Below, one piece after another: positions 1-9,568 of a stretch of DNA of 64,000 bases (its first letter is position 1; the number at the start of each line of letters is the position of its first letter). The notes beneath the pieces are model-generated. The model worked only from the letters and a program-made list of their open reading frames with translations, was not told the DNA's origin and did not search any database. Source of the stretch: Kalmanozyma brasiliensis GHG001 (Eukaryota; Basidiomycota; Ustilaginomycetes; Ustilaginales); the NCBI RefSeq assembly GCF_000497045.1, contig NW_015961948.1, positions 930,001 through 994,000 on the forward strand, given 5' to 3'. The position numbers and the translations under genes were made by a program.

Positions 1-1
1 A

Positions 2-1717
2 GAGGTGCAAGCGGAAATGCAACAAGGGAGGTGGCACGATCTGGGCGCCAAAATCTGGAGCGGCATGGAGATGGCTTACACCGAATCGTTGGCTCGGAGA
101 ACGAGGACTCGGTCACGGCCTTTGGCACCGTCTGACGCCGGGATCACCGCACCGGAGCGGCAAAGGCTCATCAGCTCCCTCAGCAAGCTCGGCTACTTCC
201 AAGGCGAGATGGAAGGCAGTGCAACGTGGAAGACGCTGGAAGCGGAGGCCGTCGCACAATACCTGAAGGGCTCATCGACATCCGTCAACGGCGAAGCAAC
301 AACAGACGAGATTCTCGTTTGCGACACAGTCGACCACATACTGCAGCAGCCCTCGTCGACCTCTGCCTCCACAATCCTTTCCCCAGACGCCTCACCACCA
401 ACCCTCGCCGCGGCCGAAGACTCCGATTCATGGCTCAACCTCACACCCAACGACATCGACTCGATCCTTCAAACCAAAACCTCCTCCTCCACCCAAGAGG
501 GCGCCATCTCTGAGCAGGACACCTTCGCCCGTCTTTGCACATTCAACAGCAAGATGGAGTCCTTTGTCAAGACGCGTTCGGATGCCCGGGGTGCGCTATT
601 CGAAGACGAGGTGGACGAGGAAGACATGGCTGTGGACGACGACGATCTTCTGTTCGAGGATCTGGATGAGGACGAGGCGGAGGAGCGTGTTCGGCGCGAG
701 GTGGAGGAGCGGATGTGGGTGGATGGCGAGGGCGAGAAGAGGAGGTTGGTGGAGCGGTTGATACCGAAGATGTCGGAGGACGAGTGGACGCGCCGTCCCA
801 ACCCTACTGAGACAAAAGCTGGCAACGAGGCGAAAGAGGACTTTGTCTCCTCCATCGACAACATCTCCCCTAACCGCCCTGCCGGCGCTGCTGCAGGCTC
901 GGACGTGAAAGACGTCGCCCAACGCGATAACAACCTCTCTGCAGCGCACGCCGAGCTCCGCCGCCGTCTCGCATCGCAGTACATGCGCGACACCTCGACC
1001 CTCCTCTCCTCACAGGGGCACGAGGTGTTCGACGGCGCCTCGGACTCCGACTCCTCCGAGCTGGAACAAGAAACCTCGCCCGAAGTGCGACGTCAGCGTG
1101 CGGAGGAGTACGATCTCGAGCCCGACGTTCCAGCAGACGATGTCGAGGGGTGGGAAGACGTTAAGATGGATGAGCAGACCGAGCTGGACAACCTGTTGGA
1201 CTTCGCGCGGGTCAGTCTGGGTTTGACCAAGGAGCAGTACGAGAGGATATTGGAGCAGCGGCGCGAGAAAGGTCAGTTCGTGCCAATTGCCAAAGCGAAG
1301 GGTCCAGCCGCATCTTCGAAGTCCGCTCCTAAGGGCAAGGAGACGGAACCGCCGAAGCTGGACACATTCGAAAGCGTCATGTCGGCGATGGAGGAGCAGC
1401 TGCACACGCTGCAATCCTCCGCCCCACCGCCTTCCACCTCCACGGCGTCCGCTTCCGCCCCCTCACCCGATCCAAAGCCGCCGACGCTGGCGGAGAAAGA
1501 GGACGAAGAACTGCTCGCACACCTCCTTCGCTACGGCTCCGACCTGCCCTCGTCCCTGCTGCGTCAGCTGGGCGACTCCGGCAAATCGGAGCAGATGGAG
1601 GCCTTCCTGCGGTCCTTTCAGGCGCAATCGGGTACCAGCGGGCCCGGGCCGGTGGACGTGCTCATGCGTCGTTTTGGGTTGGGTGGTTTGCCTGCTGATC
1701 AGGATACCTCGCAGTAA
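2..1717 (+). CDS. Ecdysoneless (Ecd/SGT1)-like protein, C-terminal part, 5' end outside window
   Basis: The frame is open to the left edge and the first codons are not a start, so this is the 3' part of a longer gene: 571 residues are visible. Near residues 62-90 a GYFQGEMEGS segment followed by a Tyr-containing helix matches the conserved 'GYF.gE.EGS' region of the ecdysoneless family. A later segment around ESFVKTRSDARGALFED resembles the family's 'M..F....S..EGA' motif. The rest is very acidic (a DEEDMAVDDDD-type run) and Ser/Pro-rich, as in the disordered Ecd C-terminus. Ecd proteins are linked to transcription and splicing-factor assembly (established for the family, not shown here). It ends about 100 bp from the convergent DIL gene. 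The family call rests on recalled motifs, and the diagnostic N-terminal domain is outside the window. Confidence 0.6.
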   Translation, partial: EVQAEMQQGRWHDLGAKIWSGMEMAYTESLARRTRTRSRPLAPSDAGITAPERQRLISSLSKLGYFQGEMEGSATWKTLEAEAVAQYLKGSSTSVNGEATTDEILVCDTVDHILQQPSSTSASTILSPDASPPTLAAAEDSDSWLNLTPNDIDSILQTKTSSSTQEGAISEQDTFARLCTFNSKMESFVKTRSDARGALFEDEVDEEDMAVDDDDLLFEDLDEDEAEERVRREVEERMWVDGEGEKRRLVERLIPKMSEDEWTRRPNPTETKAGNEAKEDFVSSIDNISPNRPAGAAAGSDVKDVAQRDNNLSAAHAELRRRLASQYMRDTSTLLSSQGHEVFDGASDSDSSELEQETSPEVRRQRAEEYDLEPDVPADDVEGWEDVKMDEQTELDNLLDFARVSLGLTKEQYERILEQRREKGQFVPIAKAKGPAASSKSAPKGKETEPPKLDTFESVMSAMEEQLHTLQSSAPPPSTSTASASAPSPDPKPPTLAEKEDEELLAHLLRYGSDLPSSLLRQLGDSGKSEQMEAFLRSFQAQSGTSGPGPVDVLMRRFGLGGLPADQDTSQ

Positions 1718-1818
1718 AAACACGTATCATCGCATCTTCGAGCGTTCGAGTGTACACTAGCGCATCACACATCACACTCAAGATTCTGGCCAGCAACAGT
1801 GTCGAGTAAGATTGTGGC

Positions 1819-4800
1819 TTAGAAAGGTGAACCTTTGAGCGTGGTCTGCCGATTCGGACCGGGAGTCATCATATCCTCTCCCTCCTCGTCTTCATCAAAC
1901 ACCCTTCTGCTGGGCAGGCTGAGCTTCAACCCCACCACGTCGCTATCCGAGGGCCTGATGAAAGCGAGAGATTCTTTCTTGGGCGATTGCAAGATGCTTT
2001 CCTCCCTCGGGGGTATCACTGGACCTGTCGGTCGTGGTGGGGAGGAAGGGGGGAGGGGGAGGTGTTCATCCGACAGATGGTCGGCGAGGAGGATGTTCCG
2101 CGATCGATCGCGTGGTAGGAGGGCGGCGGCGGCTTTGAGTAGCGCATCGATGCGTTCGAGCAGGTTGTCGGGTAGCAGGGGGACGGGAGACCAGTAGCCA
2201 CCCGCGAGGAGGCCTTTGCCGGTGGGGAAGAGTGTGCTCGTTCGGCTCGTGGTGCTCGCGTCCGTGTGGGAGGAGGTGTCGGACGTCAGATCTGTGTCTT
2301 CTTCTCGCCGAGGCGCTTGCTCGAGAGTCGTGTCGCCATCGATGGACGTGGCGTGTCGAAGCGAAGAAGAGGACGCGATGGAGGAGCGACGCGAGCTGGC
2401 TGCAGAGCCACCGTTGCTGGAAGACGAATCGCCGTTGACACTTCGCACGGAGGGCATACCTGTGCCCGTAAAGTGGCCCCGCCCAAAGCCGAACGCATCG
2501 CCAGGCGTGACGATCAACGCATTGCGTCGAGAAGGCAGCGCAAAGGGAAGCATCTCTCGGCTGTTCAACAGCCCATCGCCCTTGGATGGTGTCGACGGTG
2601 CGCTTCCTGGTACGCCACCAGTCTCGTCATATAAGCCCAGCGGTGGACCCGCCGCAGTCCATGGTGGCACATAATCCGACATGCTCTTGCCAGGCATGAA
2701 CAGTTCATCGATCATGGCTTGCGCCGAGCATGCGGTTGCTTCTGCCACCGTGAGCGGTTCCTCGGTGTGGGCGAGTCTCGCTGTGCCATTGCTGTTCATG
2801 CTGGCATCCCCCATCTGACCATCCAGTCCGTCTGCCGGTGCCATGACTTCATCGTCGTCATCGTCGTCATCGTCGTCTCCATCCTCCTCCTCTTTTTGCA
2901 AGCCGAGGAGCCGGGACTCGGATCTGTAATCCTCCTGCCTCGCCGTCCCAGACTTCTGATGTTGCGAAGTTTGCTTCTTCATCCTCTTCTTCCGTTCTTG
3001 CACCAACCTCGCCTCCTCTTTCACCTGCCGCAGCTGTTCGTCCTGCCTCCTCTTCCAATCGATGATGAGCTGATCGAGGTACTGCAGGCACTCTTCGCTC
3101 ATTCTCGTCTCACCGACCCCGTAGCGATAGTCCCTCACAACCCTGCGCATCTGCACCGGTGTCAGCGCCTTGAGACCTTGCATGGTCGCGATCAATCCGT
3201 CGAACTCCTGCAGCGAGCTCTGGCATTGCAGCCACGAGATGAGCTGCGACAAGGGCGAGATATGCGCATGTACGATGCTGAGTGGCAACGCATTGGAACG
3301 CGCCCAGTCCTCGAGAGCGCTGACGTTCATTCGGATCTGGATGGCTCGTGAGCGACACAGATAGCGTTTGCGTGTTATGACCCGATTGAAGAGCTCGCAG
3401 CCCGTCCAGAAGAAGATCTGCGAGAGCGCCTGGACGATGATGGCCGGGTTGATCTCGTAGAACTGGAGAACCTGCAAAGTCGAAGTGAGCAAAGAGCTGA
3501 TGGTGCGTGGTGAAGGTGCGGCGAGGAGATCGTTGGCGGAGACGTTAGACGACGCTTCGCGTACGGGGCGGAGTGACTCGCTGAGACCTTTGCGGGGAGA
3601 GCTGTCACCGCCTGGAGTGCGAAAGCCTGAATGGCCAATAGTCGCGGGGCCGAAGAGATTCGATGGCCGACCACTACCGCCAAGAGAGGGAGAGGACGGC
3701 AGGGTCGCTTCCTCGGAACTGTTGCCGCTTTGATTGCGACTGATTGGCGGGGTATCAGCCGCGCGACCTGTCCCGAAGATCTGGCTGATAGGTCTGCGAG
3801 AGCTCGGGCTTGCTGTCATGCCTTGCGAGATGGAGCCGCTCTGGCCTATCCCCTTGACACTGCCCGCAAGTGTCTTCATGAACTTCCACTCTCCCTCGAA
3901 GCGGGGCTCCTCAAGCCCTGGAATGGCTTCGTGGTCCAGCATGGCCGCGTCAAGGACCTTGTCGATCCGTCGCTCCGCATCTCGAATGATGAAGACTATG
4001 ATCTCGTTGAGTAGGTCTGCGAGCAGACCGCGATACTCCTTGACCGAGCTCGACTTGCGAAGCGTGCGATCTTTGTCCATATAGTAATGGAGAAGGCAAC
4101 AATTGGAGAGCCAGAAGGCGAGAAACGCCATATCGGTAGGATGCGAGTAGATCACGCCTTCGATCCGGTCGATGACGCCGAGGAAGAGCTCTTCTAGCAG
4201 ATCCTCGTCGTGGAGGAAACATGCGTATCGTGCGCAAAGGAAGACCACATTAGCGGGAGCTGCGCGAGACGTCCAAGGTGCCCTGACCGGCTTCATGTTG
4301 GAGATGAGCATGCCGAGCAAAGGTTCCAGATCGTTGGAACCAAAGACGAGCATCTGGTCGTGGCGAACCCTCTTCCAGTCAAACTCGACCGAGAGAAGGT
4401 CAGCACCGACTTCAGCCGCACCACATCCTGACGCCAGATCTGCATGCACTGTCTTGGCGGCGCCTCTTCGCCTGCGACGAGCAAATGTCGAAGGTCCAGC
4501 ATGTCCGTCCGCGGTGGAGCCTGATGCACTGTCCGCTGTGCTGGGCTCGCCAATCAGTGTATCGAGATCGAGTTCGAGGAGCGTAGCAATGTCTGCCAAT
4601 GCGCTCTTGCGAGCATCGCTGAGCTCTTGTTGTCTGTTCTTCTGCTCTGCAAGGTGTGCCCTCTCATAGCGCCCGACGAGCCTTCGCTGTGTGAGTTGCG
4701 AGCTGGTCCTCGAATGACCAGGCTTGAGCGGGCTAGATGAGGATGGAGTCGAGGGTCGCTGAGAGCGCGTCGGGCTGGGGTTGCTGCTTTTCCTTCCGCT

Positions 4801-5685
4801 GTCTGAGGTGGTCGGCTTAGTACGATCGGGCGAATTGTCGAGAAAGAGGTTGTTCAGGCGCTGTGCAGCGGACTGCTGTACCGAAAGATAGCGCTGATGC
4901 TCGTAGATGAGGTCGGCTATTGCTTCTTGCTCGCTAGAGGCAGGCCTGGAAGCGTCTTGTAGTCCGTCCTGCCCGCCCAAAGATGGTGCAGAGGTAGCTG
5001 CCTCTGGAGCAGCCGACAGGATGAAGTCCTCGCAGGTGGTACCCTTGGTGCTTTTGGCGTCGACATCAGCGCCGCGACTGAGCAAGAAGCTGGCGAGGGG
5101 AAGATGGGAGCTGTTTATGGCCCACATCAAAGGGGTCCATCCGCTGGCATCCCTTTCATCCACCTCTGCACCATTGATGATGAGGACGGTGACGGCGTCG
5201 ATGTGGCCTGCACACGTCGCGAGCACGACGGGACCGGAGCCTTCTTCATCGCGCAGCTCCTGAAACGAGACGTCAGGTGTGCCGCGCGAATTTGTGCGAT
5301 TCGAGCCGGCGGCAATGATAGGCCTGGCTTCTGCTTTTCGGTCAAGTAGCCAAGATAGCATGTCGATGTCTCCGTTGCTTGCAGCACGTAGGAGAGCACT
5401 GCTGAGCTTGGCCTTCTTGACTTTGAGATCAAGAGACGTGGACTGCACGATATGCTGCAGAATATCGAGAGACGGGCACATTTCCAAGATGGGGTCTTGG
5501 ACGATGCTGAGGTCCATGTCGGCGGTGACGGCGTGCTTGCTGAATTCGCCATGATTCGCGTCCTGATGCTGATCGGTATGCTCTTCGACGACATGTGACG
5601 TCTGAGCCTGAGAGCTGATCTGCGCGCTCGCTGAAGGCACAGCTGAGGCCGCCATTGCTGCGGCTGATTCGTCCACCTCTGACAT
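1819..5685 (-). CDS. Ankyrin-repeat and DIL (dilute) domain protein
   Basis: A single exon encodes 1288 residues from an ATG at 5685. Residues about 90-225 hold ankyrin repeats, including the units GHIDAVTVLIINGAEVDERD and GWTPLMWAINSSHLPLASFL. Residues about 432-895 form a DIL/globular-tail region: the AFWLSNCCLLH stretch, then LQVLQFYEINPAIIVQALSQ, and a Val-Arg-Arg-rich end. This module is the cargo-binding tail of class V myosins, but there is no motor or IQ region here. It resembles the stand-alone fungal 'dilute domain-containing' proteins. Ser-rich linkers, a basic coiled stretch and a run of ten Asp (encoded near 2851-2877) follow. A role as a membrane or cargo adaptor is inferred. 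The gene is convergent with the Ecd-like gene. Confidence 0.85.
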   Translation of the reverse strand: MSEVDESAAAMAASAVPSASAQISSQAQTSHVVEEHTDQHQDANHGEFSKHAVTADMDLSIVQDPILEMCPSLDILQHIVQSTSLDLKVKKAKLSSALLRAASNGDIDMLSWLLDRKAEARPIIAAGSNRTNSRGTPDVSFQELRDEEGSGPVVLATCAGHIDAVTVLIINGAEVDERDASGWTPLMWAINSSHLPLASFLLSRGADVDAKSTKGTTCEDFILSAAPEAATSAPSLGGQDGLQDASRPASSEQEAIADLIYEHQRYLSVQQSAAQRLNNLFLDNSPDRTKPTTSDSGRKSSNPSPTRSQRPSTPSSSSPLKPGHSRTSSQLTQRRLVGRYERAHLAEQKNRQQELSDARKSALADIATLLELDLDTLIGEPSTADSASGSTADGHAGPSTFARRRRRGAAKTVHADLASGCGAAEVGADLLSVEFDWKRVRHDQMLVFGSNDLEPLLGMLISNMKPVRAPWTSRAAPANVVFLCARYACFLHDEDLLEELFLGVIDRIEGVIYSHPTDMAFLAFWLSNCCLLHYYMDKDRTLRKSSSVKEYRGLLADLLNEIIVFIIRDAERRIDKVLDAAMLDHEAIPGLEEPRFEGEWKFMKTLAGSVKGIGQSGSISQGMTASPSSRRPISQIFGTGRAADTPPISRNQSGNSSEEATLPSSPSLGGSGRPSNLFGPATIGHSGFRTPGGDSSPRKGLSESLRPVREASSNVSANDLLAAPSPRTISSLLTSTLQVLQFYEINPAIIVQALSQIFFWTGCELFNRVITRKRYLCRSRAIQIRMNVSALEDWARSNALPLSIVHAHISPLSQLISWLQCQSSLQEFDGLIATMQGLKALTPVQMRRVVRDYRYGVGETRMSEECLQYLDQLIIDWKRRQDEQLRQVKEEARLVQERKKRMKKQTSQHQKSGTARQEDYRSESRLLGLQKEEEDGDDDDDDDDDEVMAPADGLDGQMGDASMNSNGTARLAHTEEPLTVAEATACSAQAMIDELFMPGKSMSDYVPPWTAAGPPLGLYDETGGVPGSAPSTPSKGDGLLNSREMLPFALPSRRNALIVTPGDAFGFGRGHFTGTGMPSVRSVNGDSSSSNGGSAASSRRSSIASSSSLRHATSIDGDTTLEQAPRREEDTDLTSDTSSHTDASTTSRTSTLFPTGKGLLAGGYWSPVPLLPDNLLERIDALLKAAAALLPRDRSRNILLADHLSDEHLPLPPSSPPRPTGPVIPPREESILQSPKKESLAFIRPSDSDVVGLKLSLPSRRVFDEDEEGEDMMTPGPNRQTTLKGSPF
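2851..2877 (+). repeat. Three tandem copies of ATCGTCGTC encoding part of a poly-Asp tract
   Basis: The plus strand reads ATCGTCGTC three times in succession. On the coding (minus) strand this gives the Asp run of the DIL-domain protein. It is an in-frame trinucleotide-type repeat, so expansions or contractions would change the length of the acidic tract without a frameshift. Confidence 0.85.
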
Positions 5686-7478
5686 GCTAGAAGAGATGCT
5701 TCGACCGGACTGTGGGTCCGATCTCTGCAGGGATCTCGTGCCCGAAGCAGTGCCGATGTTTGGCGTTACTGAGTCATGTCAGGGCTGGTTATCTTTCGGA
5801 TCAGAACTGCTGTCCGCGTCGATTTGGAGGTGGAATGTTGGTGTGCTCGTGGTGCTGGAGCAGGATGCAAAAAAATGCGAGCGTTTCAAAAGAGTGTGAG
5901 CGTAGTACGATCTAGCCAGAGTGGCCAGTGTGATGATGGTGATGAAATGCGATGACGAGCGATGGCTTGACTAGTGAACCATAGACGAGACACGGGATGA
6001 TATGTATTAGAGTTGGCGAGTGTTGTTCTAAACCCTTGCAGCAGCAGCTGTTGCTGTCGGCTGACGCACGGCCAGTTGGCAGAGACCGGGTTGGCTAATC
6101 ACCGATTTGGCATAATTGCACTTTGCCGATCTGGTGAGCTGCGAAAGTTTTGGGGGTGATGTCGACGAAAGAATTTCAATCTGATCTCGAGGCAATGAGC
6201 TCCTTCTTCTCTTCCATATACCAAGAGTCTGAAGGTGACGGATGAAGACTCGACGCTCCTTCCAGTCCCTTCACGCCTTGCCTTCTTCTGGAAGCAAGGA
6301 CGGAAGCGGAAGGCTCTCAGAACGATTCGTTTCACGAAGCGAAGGCTGACTATTTGAGTGTGCCCCTTCTCTGCGCTTTCTCAAGCCAGCCATAGAAGAG
6401 GGCACAATTGTGTTCAGCGACATTCTTTCATTCTTTGTATAGTCCATAGGTGCGCTTAAGGTTCATAATGACATCGCGATCAATGCATGTACCATGTTAT
6501 GACGATCTTGTTTCACGAGGCATTCATCTTGGAGTGGTTCTAAGCCTGTGTTGGAGCCGCGCTGCTACGGTTCGAGGAGATCTGCTTGCTATGATGAAAG
6601 CTGGGCTTCGGATACTGGAGCGACACACAACGGCAAGACAAGATGATCGACATTTGATGAGCATGAGCTTTGACCTCGTGAGACCGCCGTCTGCCAAGCA
6701 AGCACTAAAGAGAATCAAAGGGCCGAACGCTGGTACGCTTTCGAACAGCGACTCGGGCTTGAAAGTGGTCGTGTGCCAAGCCAATCTCTGAGGGGGCAAC
6801 TGCGTCTCTACAGTAGGTCCAGCCAAGAAATGAGGGGCCACCAGAGCAAGTCAAATTTGAAAAAGCAATTTGCTGCGCGTTGTCGGGGGCGTGGTGAGGC
6901 GAGCGAGGGTGTTGGTCTCAGCTGCTGCACGCTGCACAAAGCTCGGTCAGGGACGCGAGCAGCTTCTGTCCGCTGCCAGCCGAGCCAGCATCATTCACTT
7001 TCGGGGTGCCTTCATTCAAATCTGCGTCTTGATCACCATCACCATCACCAACTCCAATCACTTCATCGTCGGACCCCACAGCATCGTCCTGCTCATCGTT
7101 TCTCCTCTCTGCACCCGTCTCTCACTTGTCATTTCCCGCATCAGCTTCACCTTCGCACACTGTCAAGTCTTTCCCACACCCGAGACCCACATCTTTCGAC
7201 CCCACACCATTTCATCTCGCGCATCGATTCCAGCCGGCAGCATTTGGCTCTTTTCATTGCCACCGTTCGACACTGCCTCCGCCCCTGCCGAGTCTCTCAC
7301 ATTCATTTGCGACCAACTCGACATCCGACAAACCCACCTTTCCCTCGATTCGTCACTTTTGGCCGGTCCCAATCTGTGACGCTACATGAGGCGCGCGGAT
7401 TCGCTTCCATCATCTCTACTTCCTTCTCTCTAGCAGGTCGTTCCGCCTCACAGCTCCCCTCACAATCTCTTGCCGGCC
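5686..7478. other. Intergenic region between divergent DIL-domain and UPF0658 genes
   Basis: These 1.8 kb hold no ORF with recognisable protein features. The right part (about 7020-7478) is strongly pyrimidine and CA-rich, including a short CACCAT repeat near 7037. That is the composition seen just upstream of other start codons here, so it is probably promoter plus 5' leader of the downstream gene. The left part is probably the promoter of the DIL gene. Confidence 0.6.
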
Positions 7479-8615
7479 ATGAGTCTACCATCACAAACCA
7501 CAAGCCTCAGTCGAAAACGATCCTACGCATATCCACCAGCACGCGGCATCAGGAGAGCTTGGGCATGGATTCCAGACTCGTGGGCTGCTCGCTCCTTCCT
7601 GCTCATCACACTTGCAGAGGCCTCCATCAACATCGCCATCGAAAGCGTCCTCTTTGCTCGATACCAATTCCACCGCAAGACACATCCATCCCCCGATGAC
7701 GACTCCAAGTCGAGAGCGCTCCCCGTCTTTGTCATCGTCTTCTCCCTCGCACACGTCTATCAATTCTTCCTCGCCGTGGATGCGGTGATCAACAGGAATA
7801 CCATTCTCGTCATCGGCGCCATCATCTTCAACGCCTGCTTCCTCGTCTACTCGCTCATCCAAATTTCGGAAATTCGGACAGTGCTCGGCGATGGTGTAGC
7901 CGAAGGCTCGTCCCAAACGGTGCCGGTGCAAGTGCTAACGGGCGCCATCCCCATCGTCATTGCGCTCGCCGAGATTTCGTTCATTCTTCTCGGCTGGAAG
8001 CTGTGGAAGGAGTTCGGCTGGCAGATCTACAAAAAGATCGGCGCGGATCGAAGTCTCAAGCGCGTCTATCTGCACTATCAGATCTACGTCGCCTTGCTCA
8101 AGTTTGACTTTTTCATCTTCATCGCTTACTGTATCCAGCTGGTTCTGGCAGTCAAGCAGATTGGCTCAGCGGAGCGATGGATCACCATCATCTCGGGACC
8201 CTTTTCGCTGCTCATCCTCGTCTTTGCATGGCTCTCGGTTCGAAAGGAATTCAAGGTGGGCATGCTGCTCTTCCTGGTCGGATTGACAGGAGCCATGGTC
8301 TACTTTGTCTACAAGGTCTTCCGCATCTGGCAGCTCAAGGAGACGTTGTACAAGGAGGTGTACAAGAGTTTGACCGTTTTCTCGACGCTGTCGATGCTGC
8401 TGCTGCTCATTACGGCGGTCATGACGATTCAATGCATCCTCAACTTTGGACGAGGACTCAAGAACGCCATTTCACGCTCGCCAAAGGATCGCGCTGCCGC
8501 GGCAGCAGGGGCCGACAACGGCTACCTGTACGGATACGACGGCAAAGCGTTGAATGCGTATGGCGACGGCAGCACAAGCGTTCTTCATCTTCAGCCAAGA
8601 TTAAGCTTGGACTGA
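7479..8615 (+). CDS. UPF0658-type Golgi multi-pass membrane protein
   Basis: The ATG at 7479 is preferred over an upstream in-frame TTG at 7470, giving 378 residues. After a short basic N-terminus there are about seven hydrophobic segments, e.g. SFLLITLAEASINIAIESVL, FVIVFSLAHVYQFFLAV, NTILVIGAIIFNACFLVYSL, IPIVIALAEISFILLGW, FDFFIFIAYCIQLVLAV, PFSLLILVFAWLSV, LLFLVGLTGAMVYFVYKVF and LSMLLLLITAVMTIQCIL. Size, topology and the LHYQIYVALLKFDFFIF-like core resemble the fungal UPF0658 proteins, which are placed in the Golgi in fission yeast. No biochemical function is known. The C-terminal tail is short, Gly/Tyr/Ala-rich and hydrophilic. The family name is from recollection; the multi-pass topology is directly visible. 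Confidence 0.75.
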   Translation: MSLPSQTTSLSRKRSYAYPPARGIRRAWAWIPDSWAARSFLLITLAEASINIAIESVLFARYQFHRKTHPSPDDDSKSRALPVFVIVFSLAHVYQFFLAVDAVINRNTILVIGAIIFNACFLVYSLIQISEIRTVLGDGVAEGSSQTVPVQVLTGAIPIVIALAEISFILLGWKLWKEFGWQIYKKIGADRSLKRVYLHYQIYVALLKFDFFIFIAYCIQLVLAVKQIGSAERWITIISGPFSLLILVFAWLSVRKEFKVGMLLFLVGLTGAMVYFVYKVFRIWQLKETLYKEVYKSLTVFSTLSMLLLLITAVMTIQCILNFGRGLKNAISRSPKDRAAAAAGADNGYLYGYDGKALNAYGDGSTSVLHLQPRLSLD

Positions 8616-9568
8616 AGCCGGCCAATGGAGCTTGCAGGTCAAGCGAAGGGGTTCCGCCACCATGTCATGGGTCCATCATCTCTACTGTATTTTTGTATCG
8701 CACACTTGCTTTTCCATCGACACTCTTTGAACAATCCTACTGTCATTGGTCGCTCGTTCCGCTCGCTTGCTCAAAGGGATGCGATGCTTTTCAGCTTGTG
8801 CGATTGCGATGGGGATGTGGCGGACTTGGAGGGGCATTGCAGCGTGCTCGTTCTCGCTTGTCAAGCAAGCCACGCCGAGCGAGATAACCCGGATAGGCAG
8901 CCACGCCCTCTGGCAACACTGACCCTGTCACGCTTGCCTCGCTACGGCAAAGAGGCGGTGGACGAGATCTGCTGCGCGTGACGGCGCGTGTTTCCACCAG
9001 AACTTAGAAACTAAATTAAAAATAAATCTGAATTTCGCCAGCAGCACAGCACACCACACCACACCACAGAAAAGTCGAACCTGGTGAGGCTTTTTGAGCT
9101 CGTGCCCAAGAGGGGTCCAACTGAGCCCAAATTGATTGCAACACACACAAGCCTCGACCACCGAGTTCTCTCGCTTCTATCCTCCTCAACTCGACCATCG
9201 CCTCGACGTGACCATCTCCAACCGGCGCATCTTCACCATCACTGCTGCGACGAGCTTGCCTCATTCCGACCGTCTTCGTTCGCATCAGGATTCGGCACAG
9301 CAAAGTCCGGTGACTCTTTCGCCCAGCTACGCCGCGCGGTCTTGGCTTCCGCCTCATCTTGGACTGTAGACCATGGCAGGCAGGTCAGGCTTCTGTCCAT
9401 CGCAAGCAATCTCTTCAGCACCAACAGCAGTCATGCCTCTCTAACCGCGCTGCTGCGAGGCAATTTGGCTTCCGACTGTTGTGCGCCCCCGGATGAGCAG
9501 CCTGCCGTGAGGCTCAGCTAGCAGCTAGTCAAACCAGTCCACCTCGTCAGCCCGACTTTCGGCGGATC
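8616..9568. other. Intergenic: 3' flank of UPF0658 gene and leader of MIT gene
   Basis: No supported gene was found. An A/T-rich patch (about 9003-9035) is followed by a CACAC-type short tandem repeat at about 9048-9068. After that comes a pyrimidine-rich leader up to the start codon at 9569. Confidence 0.55.

Noticed and set aside
6571..6590. GGTTCGAGG string resembling a tRNA B-box
   Set aside because: No A-box and no cloverleaf pairing in the neighbourhood.
6450..6791. 113-codon plus-strand ORF in the DIL/UPF0658 gap
   Set aside because: No motif, overlapping ORFs on both strands, and it lies in a probable promoter.
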